From Fibrobacter sp. (lineage in GTDB: Bacteria; Fibrobacterota; Fibrobacteria; Fibrobacterales; Fibrobacteraceae): 64,000 nt of DNA. How positions within the stretch are numbered: the first letter of the stretch is position 1; each line of letters begins with the position of its first letter. The notes under the pieces were generated by a model, which saw only the letters and a list, made by a program, of their open reading frames with translations, made no database searches and had not been told where the DNA came from. Of the stretch, positions 1 to 8,432 are shown in pieces. The stretch spans positions 1 through 64,000 of the forward strand of contig NZ_JAFWOM010000118.1 in NCBI RefSeq assembly GCF_017545445.1, in the 5' to 3' direction. Position numbers and translations under genes: made by a program.

Positions 1-125
1 AATGCGAATGTCGGCCTCGGAACAAACGCAAGTGCGAGAAATAATGGACCCTATCGGCCTACGGCCTCCAGGGTGACATGTCATCTGGAGACTTGAAGAG
101 GCGATAGAATCAAAAAGAAGAAATG

Positions 126-154
126 CCCCGCGGAAAACAGCGGGGTTTCTTTTA
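126..154 (+). terminator. Rho-independent terminator at the left edge
   Basis: CCCCGC (126-131) pairs with GCGGGG (140-145) across an 8-nt loop and is followed by a T-rich tract to 154. It probably ends a plus-strand transcript that begins left of the window. No gene was seen in 1-125, which holds a short repeat-like stretch. Confidence 0.7.
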
Positions 155-192
155 TCGATGCGAGGAGCAAGGCACTGGAAGATAAATGCAGG

Positions 193-218
193 CCCCGGCA
201 CAAAGGCCGGGGTGACAG
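193..218. repeat. Palindromic dispersed element (CCCCGGC/GCCGGGG type)
   Basis: CCCCGGC (193-199) and GCCGGGG (206-212) form a perfect 7-bp stem followed by TGACAG. This is one copy of the CCCGG...CCGGG-TGACA family that recurs across the window. Confidence 0.7.
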
Positions 219-229
219 CATGAGTGATT

Positions 230-263
230 CAAAAAGAAACCGTCGGTATTGCTACCGGCGGTT
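230..263 (-). terminator. Terminator of the acetolactate synthase operon
   Basis: On the minus strand an 11-bp stem with one mismatch (253-263 with 238-248) and a 4-nt loop is followed by a T-rich tract (237-230). It lies 23 nt beyond the stop codon of the 57-codon ORF. Confidence 0.75.
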
Positions 264-285
264 CTTTGGTTATGGAGTGGAGTGG

Positions 286-459
286 TCAATAGTTTTGTTT
301 CTGTAGTTTTTCGTTCTCGACCTTTCCATAGGTTTTCAAGTAGCGGTAAACCGCAGGATGGCCTGAAATGCTGTCGATGGAAAGGAATCGGGAGGATTCA
401 GATACGGCATCGCCAGAAGCCTCTGACTGTCCCGTAAAAAGGGTGTTGATGTATCCCAT
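286..459 (-). CDS. Small hypothetical protein, 57 aa, downstream of acetolactate synthase
   Basis: A 57-codon ORF starts at ATG 459 and stops with TGA at 286-288. A clear AGGAG ribosome site lies 7 nt before the start. It begins 9 nt after the acetolactate synthase stop codon and is followed by a terminator, so the two genes look like one operon. The peptide begins MGYINTLFTGQ, has a Ser-rich stretch (about residues 13-32) and a Lys/Tyr-rich end, and has no membrane segment or signal peptide. I do not recognise it. A regulatory or small subunit of the enzyme is possible, but it does not resemble the ACT-domain IlvN family. Confidence 0.6.
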   Translation of the reverse strand: MGYINTLFTGQSEASGDAVSESSRFLSIDSISGHPAVYRYLKTYGKVENEKLQKQNY

Positions 460-468
460 ATTTCTCTC

Positions 469-2109
469 CTATATATTGAGGTTTTTCAAGTAATTCGTGA
501 TTTCCATGTTCGCGGAATAATCCACCGGGCATTCGATAATGCTTGGAACTTTCTGACGGAACGCCTCCCTCAATGTGCTCGGCAAATCTTCGGTGCGTTC
601 AATGCGGTAGCCTTTCAAGTGCATGGACTCTGCATACTTCACGAAATCCGGATTGGTGAACCGGACTGCGAAATCATCACCGTAGCGTTCTTCCTGTTTC
701 CACTTGATGAGGCCGTAGCAGCCATCAGTAAAAATCAACGTCACAAACGGGATTCCTTCGCGGTAAGCCGTTTCGAGTTCCTGACTATTCATCATAAAGC
801 CACCGTCGCCTGTGACCGCCAAGACTTTTTTCTTGGGGTTCAAAAGCTTTGCAGCAATCGCGCCGGGCACAGCAATTCCCATGGTCGCAAAGCCGTTAGA
901 AATAATGCAAGTGTTCGGATGGTCGCAATTGTATTGCCGCGCAATCCACATTTTGTGAGCGCCCACGTCCGATATCAAGATGTCATCGTCATCCAAGACA
1001 AGCCGGATGTCGTGCAGCACTTTCTGCGGCGTTGGCGGAAATGTCGTATCGTGATCGTAGCGAGAATGGTCAGCAACCATCAATTCACGAATTTGCAAAG
1101 CCCATTCAGGTTCCCAAGTGTTGGGACAAACGCTGCCCAACGCATCCAGGGACGCAGAAATATCGCCAATGATTTCTTCTTCGGGCTGGTAAAATTTATT
1201 CACATGGTTCGGAGTTTCGTCGATGTGGATAATCATCTTATCGCCATTCGGGTTCCACTTGGCAGGCGCATATTCCACGACGTCATAGCCCACAGCAATT
1301 ACAAGATCCGCCTGCTCCATGACGATGTTCGGATAATCCCTTTGCGGCATGCCGATACACCCCATGAAATATTTTTCACAAGAAGGAATCACGCCTTTCG
1401 CCATCATGGTGCAGACCACGGGTATTTTAGACGAAGATACGAACAACCTCAACGCCTCGGACGCATGATTTCGCACGGCAGAATGCCCCACGAGAACGAC
1501 AGGACGCTTGGCCTTCGCAAAGACACTACCCGCCGCAAGAATCGCATCTGTACTTGCATACACAGTGTTTTCACGATGGTGCTTTAGCGGAGTCTGCGCC
1601 ACCTCGCCCACCACTTCCATGGCGGCAATGTTGCACGGCAAGTCGATATGGCATGCACCGGGCTTTTCCATTTCGGCATACTTGAACGCGATACGCACAA
1701 TCTCGTTCACCGTATCCGGACGGACAACCTGCTTACTGCGCTTGGTAATCGGCGTAAACATGTTCACCAAGTCCAAATATTGATGGCTCGTCAAATGCAT
1801 ACGTTCTGTGCCCACCTGTCCTGTAAGGGCTATGAGCGGAGCGCCGTCGGAGTTTGCATCAGCAACACCCGTGACAAGATTTGTAGCGCCAGGCCCAAGC
1901 GTCGAAAGGCACACACCCGCCTTCCCCGTCAAACGTCCATAGACATCGGCCATGAAAGCTGCCCCCTGTTCGTGACGCACAGTAATGAACTTGATGGACG
2001 ACTTTTTAATCGCTTCCATCAGTTCCAAGGTTTCTTCACCGGGGATTCCAAAAATGTACTTGACCCCCTCACTTTCGAGGGATTTGATTAAAACTTCAGC
2101 AGTATTCAT
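469..2109 (-). CDS. alsS: Acetolactate synthase (thiamine-diphosphate-dependent, AlsS-like)
   Basis: This 546-residue ThDP enzyme condenses two pyruvates to acetolactate. The PYR domain carries the catalytic Glu (RHEQGA, E47) and the GPGATN loop. The central domain follows. The PP domain has the GDGGFMMNSQE metal/ThDP motif. The C-terminus (PVDYSANMEI) resembles catabolic AlsS enzymes more than biosynthetic IlvB, and no ilvN neighbour is present, so AlsS is the better guess. The reading frame stays open for 70 codons upstream, but ATG 2109 fits the family's N-terminus and has GGAGA about 12 nt before it. It is divergent from the ATP-grasp cluster and precedes a 57-codon ORF. IlvB function cannot be excluded. 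Confidence 0.85.
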   Translation of the reverse strand: MNTAEVLIKSLESEGVKYIFGIPGEETLELMEAIKKSSIKFITVRHEQGAAFMADVYGRLTGKAGVCLSTLGPGATNLVTGVADANSDGAPLIALTGQVGTERMHLTSHQYLDLVNMFTPITKRSKQVVRPDTVNEIVRIAFKYAEMEKPGACHIDLPCNIAAMEVVGEVAQTPLKHHRENTVYASTDAILAAGSVFAKAKRPVVLVGHSAVRNHASEALRLFVSSSKIPVVCTMMAKGVIPSCEKYFMGCIGMPQRDYPNIVMEQADLVIAVGYDVVEYAPAKWNPNGDKMIIHIDETPNHVNKFYQPEEEIIGDISASLDALGSVCPNTWEPEWALQIRELMVADHSRYDHDTTFPPTPQKVLHDIRLVLDDDDILISDVGAHKMWIARQYNCDHPNTCIISNGFATMGIAVPGAIAAKLLNPKKKVLAVTGDGGFMMNSQELETAYREGIPFVTLIFTDGCYGLIKWKQEERYGDDFAVRFTNPDFVKYAESMHLKGYRIERTEDLPSTLREAFRQKVPSIIECPVDYSANMEITNYLKNLNI

Positions 2110-2355
2110 AATTTTAAAAGTCTCCGCGATGTTTTTTGCAAAAATCGTGCCAAAATATCTGAACGAAGAAAAACCACTCTTTTTTATGCATTTTACAGCA
2201 TAGCAAGGCTGAAAAACCATATAAAACAATAAATAACAGCTCCTTATTACAATCAAAATTTGTAAAAAGAACAAAAATTGTAACAAAAGTGTTCTAAAAA
2301 CACGTATAAACGCCAACACTCATTATTGGCACACTTATTGCTTTTTCAAAAATGT

Positions 2356-4758
2356 ATGGAACATGTAGAGACAAAAGATTTTTTTATCAAGTCCATTTCG
2401 TCTATGTCGAATGTGGAATTTGAACACCGCTGTAGGCGTTTGCACAACGTCCTCGACGAGAATGACCTTTCGTCGAGCATGAGCTTTAGCCACAAAGGAA
2501 CCGACCCGCTCCCGTTGGTGATTTCGACTGATGATTGGAAGATTATTGAAGCAGGGGTTGCCCAAAGGGCTAAACTTTTCAATGCGTTGGCAAGCGATAT
2601 TTATGGCGAACAACGTCTTTGGAAAGAAGGCAAATTGCCCGCTGCACTCTTGTTTGCAAATCCAGATTTTTTGCAAGTGGTGTGGAAGGCTCGACCGGTC
2701 GGCGGCATTTTCGTAAACTTGGCTTCAACCGACGTGGCTAGGCTCGAAGACGGATCGTTCGTGGCGATTGCAGACCACTTTCAAGTTCCCGAAGGTTTAG
2801 GCCGTGCGCTCGAAAACCGCATTGGCGTAAGCCGTGCGTTCCCGGAACTTTTCCGCAGCATGCGCACGGAACGGCTGGCTGGATTTTTCAAAAAAATGCG
2901 AGACGGCCTTGACGCAATGCACAAAAAAATAGGAGGTGAAGGCGAGACTGGCAAAGTGGTACTTTTGGCATCGAGTCCAGACAACCCACGACGTGCCGAA
3001 GATGCCGTGATTGCGCGCTACTTGGGAATACCGCTTGTCGAAAACGACGACCTCGCAATCCGCAATATGCAAGTTTATATGAAAGCGCTCATGGGTCTCA
3101 AAAAAATCGGAACCATTTTCCGCAGAGTAGAAGACGGCATGTGCGATCCGTTGGAATTGCGTATCGACAGCGGCGAAGGGGCCGTGGGCTTGATCAGTGC
3201 AGTTCGTGCAGGCAACATCGCCATCGCAAACTTCTTGGGGACTGGAGTTTTGGAAACGCCGATGTTCAAGCCGTTCTTGCCGGAGATTTGCCGTGAGCTT
3301 TTGGGCGAAGAGCTGCTGTTGCGTGATATGGAAACGCTTTGGCTCGGGAATGCAACCGATGCAGAGCGCGTGTTTGCCGAACCTGAAAAATGGATTTTCA
3401 GAAAGGCATTTCGCGATGCAGAATGCTTTAAAGAAACTGAACCCAAAGCTTATGCGTCCATGACCACGACTGCACAACTCGCGCTGTTGCAAGCTGTAGA
3501 AGAATCGCCAGAACAATGGGTGGCCGAAAAAGCAATGAATCTCGCCACGGTTTATGCCTACCGCGGGGAATTCACTCCAGCGATTGCGCTGATGCGGTTC
3601 TTTGCGGTCAACACAGCAAAGGAAACATCGGTGATGCCGGGCGGACTTGGAATTTTGGACAATGGACTTGGAGAAAAAGATATTTGGGTACTTTCTGAAA
3701 AAACTGTAGCAAACTTTTCGCTTCTCGCACCAGCGGGGCAGTCTATCACGCCGTCGAGAGCTGGGGGCGACTTGCCGAGCCGTGCGGCTGAGAATCTGTT
3801 CCGTCTGGGGCGAGACTTGTCCGCGTCGAACATGATGGCACGTATTGCAAGAGGCATTGCAGTAAGGCTTTCGGACGAGTCTTGGATGGACATGCCGGAA
3901 CTGCCGTGGATACTGAAAGCAGGACTTACAGACGAATCGCAGCCAAGACTTATGCAAGACCCCGAAAACGCACTCCGTTACTTTATCTTGCGCAAAGACA
4001 ACAAGAACGGCATGCAATGTGTGCTGACAGAGATTCGTGAACTTGGCATGCAGTTGCGGGACCGAATTTCGGAGGATTTATGGCTTTACCTGAACGGCTT
4101 TGGAATTGCAGAAATACCGGCAGGTACTGGAGCTGCAGCGCTATTGCCTTACTTAAAGGAGGTGCTTTCGGATAACGCAGCAGTGGCCGGGCTTGCGGCA
4201 GACTCCATGACGCGAGGCCACGAATGGCGTTTTTTGGAACTCGGTCGCGAAATCGAGTGTGCGATTCGCACTTTGCAGCTGATCAAGGATTTGCTCTCGA
4301 TTGCACCCGAAGACGAAATGACTCATTTGCGTTTGCTGCAAGCAGTGCTTGAAATCGGCGACGGACTCATGACGTACCACCGCCGCTACGGAGGCCGTCT
4401 GCAAATCGTGCCGATTATCGACTTGCTTTTGTCGGATGAATCCAACCCGCGCAGCGTCGCCTACCAAGTGGCAAAACTACGGAAAGCGACAAAGCACTTG
4501 CCCGGAAACGACTTGAGCGAAGCCACGTTTTCGCCATTGGACCGCGAACTGATGCGAACCCTCGCCGAGCTTCGCCTTGCAAATATTGAACAACTTGCAG
4601 AAACTACGAACAACAAAAGGGAGAACCTCATTAAACTGCTAGAAACACAGATAAATTCTATTGAACGGATTTCCGAGATCATAAGCAGACTCTACTTAAG
4701 CCACGCTCCACGTGCAGGCGTTTTTCACGCCACTACTACAGATGTGTCGGAGGTTTAA
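2356..4758 (+). CDS. Fused circularly permuted ATP-grasp (degenerate) and alpha-E protein
   Basis: The 800-residue protein joins two domains encoded separately just downstream. Residues about 40-470 align by eye with circularly permuted type-2 ATP-grasp proteins (the 5751-7244 product). Residues about 480-790 are an alpha-E helical domain opening with PSRAAENLFRLGRD. The ATP-grasp half has lost several family hallmarks. The SGGYG loop is replaced by RKAFRDAE, and the DLRPY and SSQGGG segments are missing, so it may not bind ATP. In this family the enzymes are predicted amide ligases acting on peptides. The start is uncertain: ATG 2356 was chosen over TTG 2326, and no ribosome site is visible for either. 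The stop lies 1 nt before the transglutaminase start. Confidence 0.75.
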   Translation: MEHVETKDFFIKSISSMSNVEFEHRCRRLHNVLDENDLSSSMSFSHKGTDPLPLVISTDDWKIIEAGVAQRAKLFNALASDIYGEQRLWKEGKLPAALLFANPDFLQVVWKARPVGGIFVNLASTDVARLEDGSFVAIADHFQVPEGLGRALENRIGVSRAFPELFRSMRTERLAGFFKKMRDGLDAMHKKIGGEGETGKVVLLASSPDNPRRAEDAVIARYLGIPLVENDDLAIRNMQVYMKALMGLKKIGTIFRRVEDGMCDPLELRIDSGEGAVGLISAVRAGNIAIANFLGTGVLETPMFKPFLPEICRELLGEELLLRDMETLWLGNATDAERVFAEPEKWIFRKAFRDAECFKETEPKAYASMTTTAQLALLQAVEESPEQWVAEKAMNLATVYAYRGEFTPAIALMRFFAVNTAKETSVMPGGLGILDNGLGEKDIWVLSEKTVANFSLLAPAGQSITPSRAGGDLPSRAAENLFRLGRDLSASNMMARIARGIAVRLSDESWMDMPELPWILKAGLTDESQPRLMQDPENALRYFILRKDNKNGMQCVLTEIRELGMQLRDRISEDLWLYLNGFGIAEIPAGTGAAALLPYLKEVLSDNAAVAGLAADSMTRGHEWRFLELGREIECAIRTLQLIKDLLSIAPEDEMTHLRLLQAVLEIGDGLMTYHRRYGGRLQIVPIIDLLLSDESNPRSVAYQVAKLRKATKHLPGNDLSEATFSPLDRELMRTLAELRLANIEQLAETTNNKRENLIKLLETQINSIERISEIISRLYLSHAPRAGVFHATTTDVSEV

Positions 4759-4759
4759 A

Positions 4760-5638
4760 ATGCCTATTTACCAAATTAATCACGAGACCACCTATGATTA
4801 CCGCCAACCCGTTCTTTACAGCCACCACCTCGCCCACATGCTTCCGCGAACGGTCTGCCGACAGAATTGGATTAGCCACAACATCGAAGTGGAACCGAAT
4901 CCGACGATACAGCAAGAACGGCTCGACATTTACGGAAACAAAGTTTTGGCGTTCAGCATTGAGCAGGAGCACTCTCACTTTAGATTCAAAACGACAGGGA
5001 TTGTAGAAGTACAGGCCGAAGAACCGCCCAACCCCAGCGATACCATGCCTTGGGAACAAGTAGCAGAGCTTTTGAAACGCCCAACAAGCGACGAAACGCT
5101 AGATGCAGCAATGTACGCCTACGCCTCTCCTTTCGCAAAGTTCGAAGAATCCATCCGCAACTACGCACTGGAAAGTTTCGAGCCGAACCGCCCGATTTTC
5201 GACGCCGCATACGAACTAATGACGAGAATTTATACGGACTGCAAATACACGCCGGGAGCAACGAGAATCGGAGCTCAGCCGCAAGAAATTTTGCGAGGCC
5301 GAAAAGGAGTTTGTCAGGATTTTGCACACTTGATGATTGGTTGTTTGCGATCGCTGCACCTCCCCTGCCGTTACGTGAGCGGATATCTGCGAACGCACCC
5401 ACCTGAAGGTCAACCGAAACTCGTTGGAGCCGACGCGACACACGCTTGGGTCAGCACCTACGTGCCCGGCCATGGCTGGGTGGAACTAGACCCTACGAAC
5501 AACGTACTAGGAGGGGGCGAGCATATCATACTTGCGTGGGGTCGAGATTTTGGAGATGTAAGTCCGTTAAAGGGTGTCATCACCGGAGGTGGCGAACATA
5601 CCTTGAAAGTGTTCGTAAACGTGGATGTGAAGGAATAG
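4760..5638 (+). CDS. Transglutaminase-like cysteine protease/transferase
   Basis: The 292-residue protein has the bacterial transglutaminase N-terminal beta domain (about 1-85) and a transglutaminase core. The catalytic triad is visible: Cys185 (GVCQDFAH), His228 (ATHAWV) and Asp244 (ELDPTNN). There is no signal peptide, so it probably works in the cytoplasm. A GGAGG site and a 1-nt gap after the upstream stop show translational coupling. The frame is open from 4712, but ATG 4760 fits the family. Transglutaminase-like proteins regularly accompany alpha-E and permuted ATP-grasp proteins and are thought to hydrolyse or rearrange the amide bonds these ligases make (inference from family knowledge). 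Confidence 0.85.
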   Translation: MPIYQINHETTYDYRQPVLYSHHLAHMLPRTVCRQNWISHNIEVEPNPTIQQERLDIYGNKVLAFSIEQEHSHFRFKTTGIVEVQAEEPPNPSDTMPWEQVAELLKRPTSDETLDAAMYAYASPFAKFEESIRNYALESFEPNRPIFDAAYELMTRIYTDCKYTPGATRIGAQPQEILRGRKGVCQDFAHLMIGCLRSLHLPCRYVSGYLRTHPPEGQPKLVGADATHAWVSTYVPGHGWVELDPTNNVLGGGEHIILAWGRDFGDVSPLKGVITGGGEHTLKVFVNVDVKE

Positions 5639-5640
5639 GC

Positions 5641-5721
5641 GACCCCAGCAGGGAAAGGCGATCCCGGCATACTTCGACTGCGCTCAGCACAGGCTCCGGC
5701 CGGGATGACAGTAAGAGAACG
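5641..5721. repeat. Palindromic dispersed element within the ATP-grasp operon
   Basis: The gap between the transglutaminase and ATP-grasp genes is filled by a member of the CCCGG/CCGGG family. It contains GATCCCGGC, a middle with ACTTCGACTGCGCTCA, and GCCGGGATGACAG. In an operon it would form an RNA hairpin between the two coding regions. Confidence 0.65.
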
Positions 5722-5750
5722 TTTAACTTAAAAGCATAAGGAAACATAAC

Positions 5751-7244
5751 ATGAAATTTGGAAACTACGATACCGAAGGCTTTTACGATGAGCTTTGCTT
5801 ACCGGATGGGACTCCCCGCCCGGCTGCAGAGCCGTTGTTTACAAAAATCAACGAACTCCCCGAAGGAGAACTGCAACGCCGCCAGAAAATTGCCGAAACC
5901 GCATTTTACGATAACGGCATCACATTTGCGGTCTATGGCAACAAGGACGGCAAGGACAAAATAATCCCCTTTGATGTAATTCCTCGCATTGTAAGCGCCG
6001 CCGACTGGAAGCACCTCGAAGCAGGCCTCAAACAGCGTACAGAAGCGCTGAACTGCTTTTTGACTGACATCTACAACGATCGCAAGATTTTGCGTGACAA
6101 GGTCGTTCCCGAAAGCCTCATCAACACCTGCACCGCTTACCGAGCGCAGATGGAAGGCTTTGTGCCACCCAAGGGAATCTGGGCGCACATCACCGGCACT
6201 GACCTTGTGCGCGATACCGATGGCACATTCTATGTGCTTGAAGACAACATGCGTTGCCCGAGTGGAGTCTCGTACGTGTTGCAGAACCGCCAGATTCTCA
6301 AGAGGACATTCCCGCAGGTTTTCTCCAACTGCTCCATTCGCCCTGTTGACGAATACTGCACACGCTTACGCCACGCATTGGAATACTTGGCTGATTCAAC
6401 AGCATCGCCTAAGGTCGTGGTGTTGACTCCCGGCATCTACAATTCGGCGTACTACGAACATTCCTATTTGGCACAGCAGATGGGCGTGGACCTCGTGACC
6501 GGCGACGACCTCGTCGTGCAAGACAAGAAGGTCTATGCCCGCACGACGCGCGGCCTCAAGCAGGTTCACGTGATTTACCGTCGTGTCGATGACGAATTCC
6601 TGGATCCGAAGGTTTTCCGCCCGGATTCTTGCCTCGGCGTGCCTGGACTGATTGAAGCCTACAAGGCGGGGAACGTAGCGCTTGCGAAAGCGCCCGGTTG
6701 CGGCGTCGCTGACGACAAGGCAATTTACACCTATGTGCCGCAGATTATCAAGTACTATCTCGGCGAAGAGGCAATCATCCCGAATGTGCCGACATTCGTT
6801 TGCGAGAACCCAAAGCACATGCAGCATGTTTTGGACCACATTGAAAATATGGTCGTTAAAGCCGCCAGCGAATCCGGTGGCTACGGCATGCTCGTCGGTC
6901 CAAAATCGACAAAGGAGGAATGCGAAGCATTCAAGAGCAAGATTATCGCGAACCCACGTAACTACATTGCGCAGCCCATGATTTCGCTCAGCCGCGTGCC
7001 TTGCATTGTCGATGGCGGTTTTGAAGGTCGCCATGTGGACTTGCGCCCCTACATCGTGCAAGGGCGAGAGACCTACATTCTCCCCGGCGGTCTTACCCGC
7101 GTAGCGCTCCGCAAGGGTTCTATCGTGGTGAACAGTTCGCAGGGCGGCGGATGCAAGGACACTTGGGTCATCGCCGAAAACGAAAAGGCTCCGGAACTCG
7201 GACAAGCCAAACTCTGGATGGAACAACAACAGCAACAACAATAG
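5751..7244 (+). CDS. Circularly permuted ATP-grasp type 2 protein
   Basis: The 497-residue protein has the features of the permuted ATP-grasp (DUF404/DUF407) family: FAVYGNKDGKDK near residue 65, the FLTDIYNDRKIL segment near 103, YRRVDDEFLDP near 281, KAASESGGYGM (nucleotide loop) near 373, DLRPYIVQGR near 430 and SSQGGGCKDTWV near 463. All expected residues appear present, unlike the fused paralogue upstream. It is a predicted ATP-dependent amide ligase, substrate unknown. The start has AAGGAAA upstream. The last six residues are Gln, from a CAACAG run that may vary in length. It is 24 nt ahead of the alpha-E gene in the same operon. Confidence 0.88.
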   Translation: MKFGNYDTEGFYDELCLPDGTPRPAAEPLFTKINELPEGELQRRQKIAETAFYDNGITFAVYGNKDGKDKIIPFDVIPRIVSAADWKHLEAGLKQRTEALNCFLTDIYNDRKILRDKVVPESLINTCTAYRAQMEGFVPPKGIWAHITGTDLVRDTDGTFYVLEDNMRCPSGVSYVLQNRQILKRTFPQVFSNCSIRPVDEYCTRLRHALEYLADSTASPKVVVLTPGIYNSAYYEHSYLAQQMGVDLVTGDDLVVQDKKVYARTTRGLKQVHVIYRRVDDEFLDPKVFRPDSCLGVPGLIEAYKAGNVALAKAPGCGVADDKAIYTYVPQIIKYYLGEEAIIPNVPTFVCENPKHMQHVLDHIENMVVKAASESGGYGMLVGPKSTKEECEAFKSKIIANPRNYIAQPMISLSRVPCIVDGGFEGRHVDLRPYIVQGRETYILPGGLTRVALRKGSIVVNSSQGGGCKDTWVIAENEKAPELGQAKLWMEQQQQQQ

Positions 7245-7268
7245 GAATTTAAAAGTAGGAAGTAGATT

Positions 7269-8198
7269 ATGTTAAGTAGAGTCGCAAATTCCATTTATTG
7301 GCTCGCCCGCTATATTGAACGCGCCGAAAACGTTGCGCGAAGCATCGATGTGAACCTTCAGCTGCAACTGGATTTGCCCGGCGAAGAACGCCCTTGGGAA
7401 CCGGTAATTCAGATTGCAGGCAACGCCGATGACTTCTTCAAAAAATATGCGCACGTTTCCATCGAAAACGCGCTCATGTTCTTGACATTCGATAAAGATA
7501 ATCCGAACAGCATCATTTCGTGCGTCGGGGCCGCCCGTGAAAACGCCCGCTGCGTCCGCGAAAGAATTTCTTCGGAACTGTGGATTGCCATCAACCAGTT
7601 TTACTTGAAACTAAACGATCCTGAAATGCCTAAAGAAGCATTGGCTGGTCCACACGCTTTTTACAATAGCGTCAAGGAATTCAGCCAGCTCACCGCAGGC
7701 ATCATCCAGGGCACGATGAACCACGATGTCGCCTGGAACTTCACGCATCTCGGCACATTGCTCGAACGCGCCGACCAGACTTCGCGTATTCTGGATGTCA
7801 AGTACTACATCTTGCTTCCGGATGTGAGCATGGTGGGCATGGCGCTCGATACCGTGCAGTGGAACGCCGTTCTCAAGAGCGTCGGTGCATACGAAATGTT
7901 CCACCGTCGCAATTCGAATGTGACACCGCATAACGTCGCGGAATTTCTTCTGCTCTCCGAAGATTTTCCGCGTTCCTTGCGCTATTGCCTCGAAAAAGCG
8001 GAACAATGCCTAAAAAACATTGCCTACCCCATAAAAAGCAAGGCAGAATCCATCCGCCTCTTGGGAAAGTTGCGTTCTGACATTGCGTTTACCACCATCG
8101 AAGAAATCATCGACCAGGGGCTTCACGAGCAAATTGAAAAAGTCCAGCTCCGCCTAAGCGAACTCGGCAACCAGATCTGGAAAGATTTCTTCTGCTAA
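7269..8198 (+). CDS. Alpha-E domain protein
   Basis: The 309-residue all-helical protein opens with the alpha-E signature LSRVANSIYWLARYIERAEN (residues 2-21). Further helices match the family around TLLERADQTSRILDVKYY and the RSLRYCLEKAEQCL stretch. No catalytic function is established. The domain is found with permuted ATP-grasp and transglutaminase proteins and is presumed to hold or present the substrate. A start with AGGAAG upstream and a terminator directly downstream mark it as the last gene of the four-gene cluster. Confidence 0.88.
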   Translation: MLSRVANSIYWLARYIERAENVARSIDVNLQLQLDLPGEERPWEPVIQIAGNADDFFKKYAHVSIENALMFLTFDKDNPNSIISCVGAARENARCVRERISSELWIAINQFYLKLNDPEMPKEALAGPHAFYNSVKEFSQLTAGIIQGTMNHDVAWNFTHLGTLLERADQTSRILDVKYYILLPDVSMVGMALDTVQWNAVLKSVGAYEMFHRRNSNVTPHNVAEFLLLSEDFPRSLRYCLEKAEQCLKNIAYPIKSKAESIRLLGKLRSDIAFTTIEEIIDQGLHEQIEKVQLRLSELGNQIWKDFFC

Positions 8199-8221
8199 AA
8201 ATTTCCATTACACTCAAATAA

Positions 8222-8255
8222 CAATGGCGGGTTTCGGCCCGCCATTTTTCTTCTG
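8222..8255 (+). terminator. Terminator of the ATP-grasp/alpha-E cluster
   Basis: AATGGCGGG pairs with CCCGCCATT around a TTTCGG loop, followed by a T-rich tail. The rest of the gap to 8432 is AT-rich and includes TATATT near 8368-8374, a possible -10 box for the CotH gene. Confidence 0.85.
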
Positions 8256-8432
8256 CTAAAAGAATTGGTCTTTTTTTCGTATTTTGGGGTAAAAAGTTAC
8301 AACGTTCTCAATAATATTCTCATTTTTCACAACAAAAAACTGTAAAAAAATCAAAAAATAATCTCTTATATTCGAAAAACCAGCATATATTATGAATGGT
8401 GTGAGGATGTACCTTAAATATAAGGGAGTTTT

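Noticed and set aside
619..1587. 322-codon plus-strand ORF opposite acetolactate synthase
   Set aside because: It is the antisense shadow of a strongly conserved gene and shows no domain, signal peptide or ribosome site.
2797..4017. 406-codon minus-strand ORF within the fused ATP-grasp gene
   Set aside because: Antisense shadow; Cys/His/Arg-rich translation without family features.
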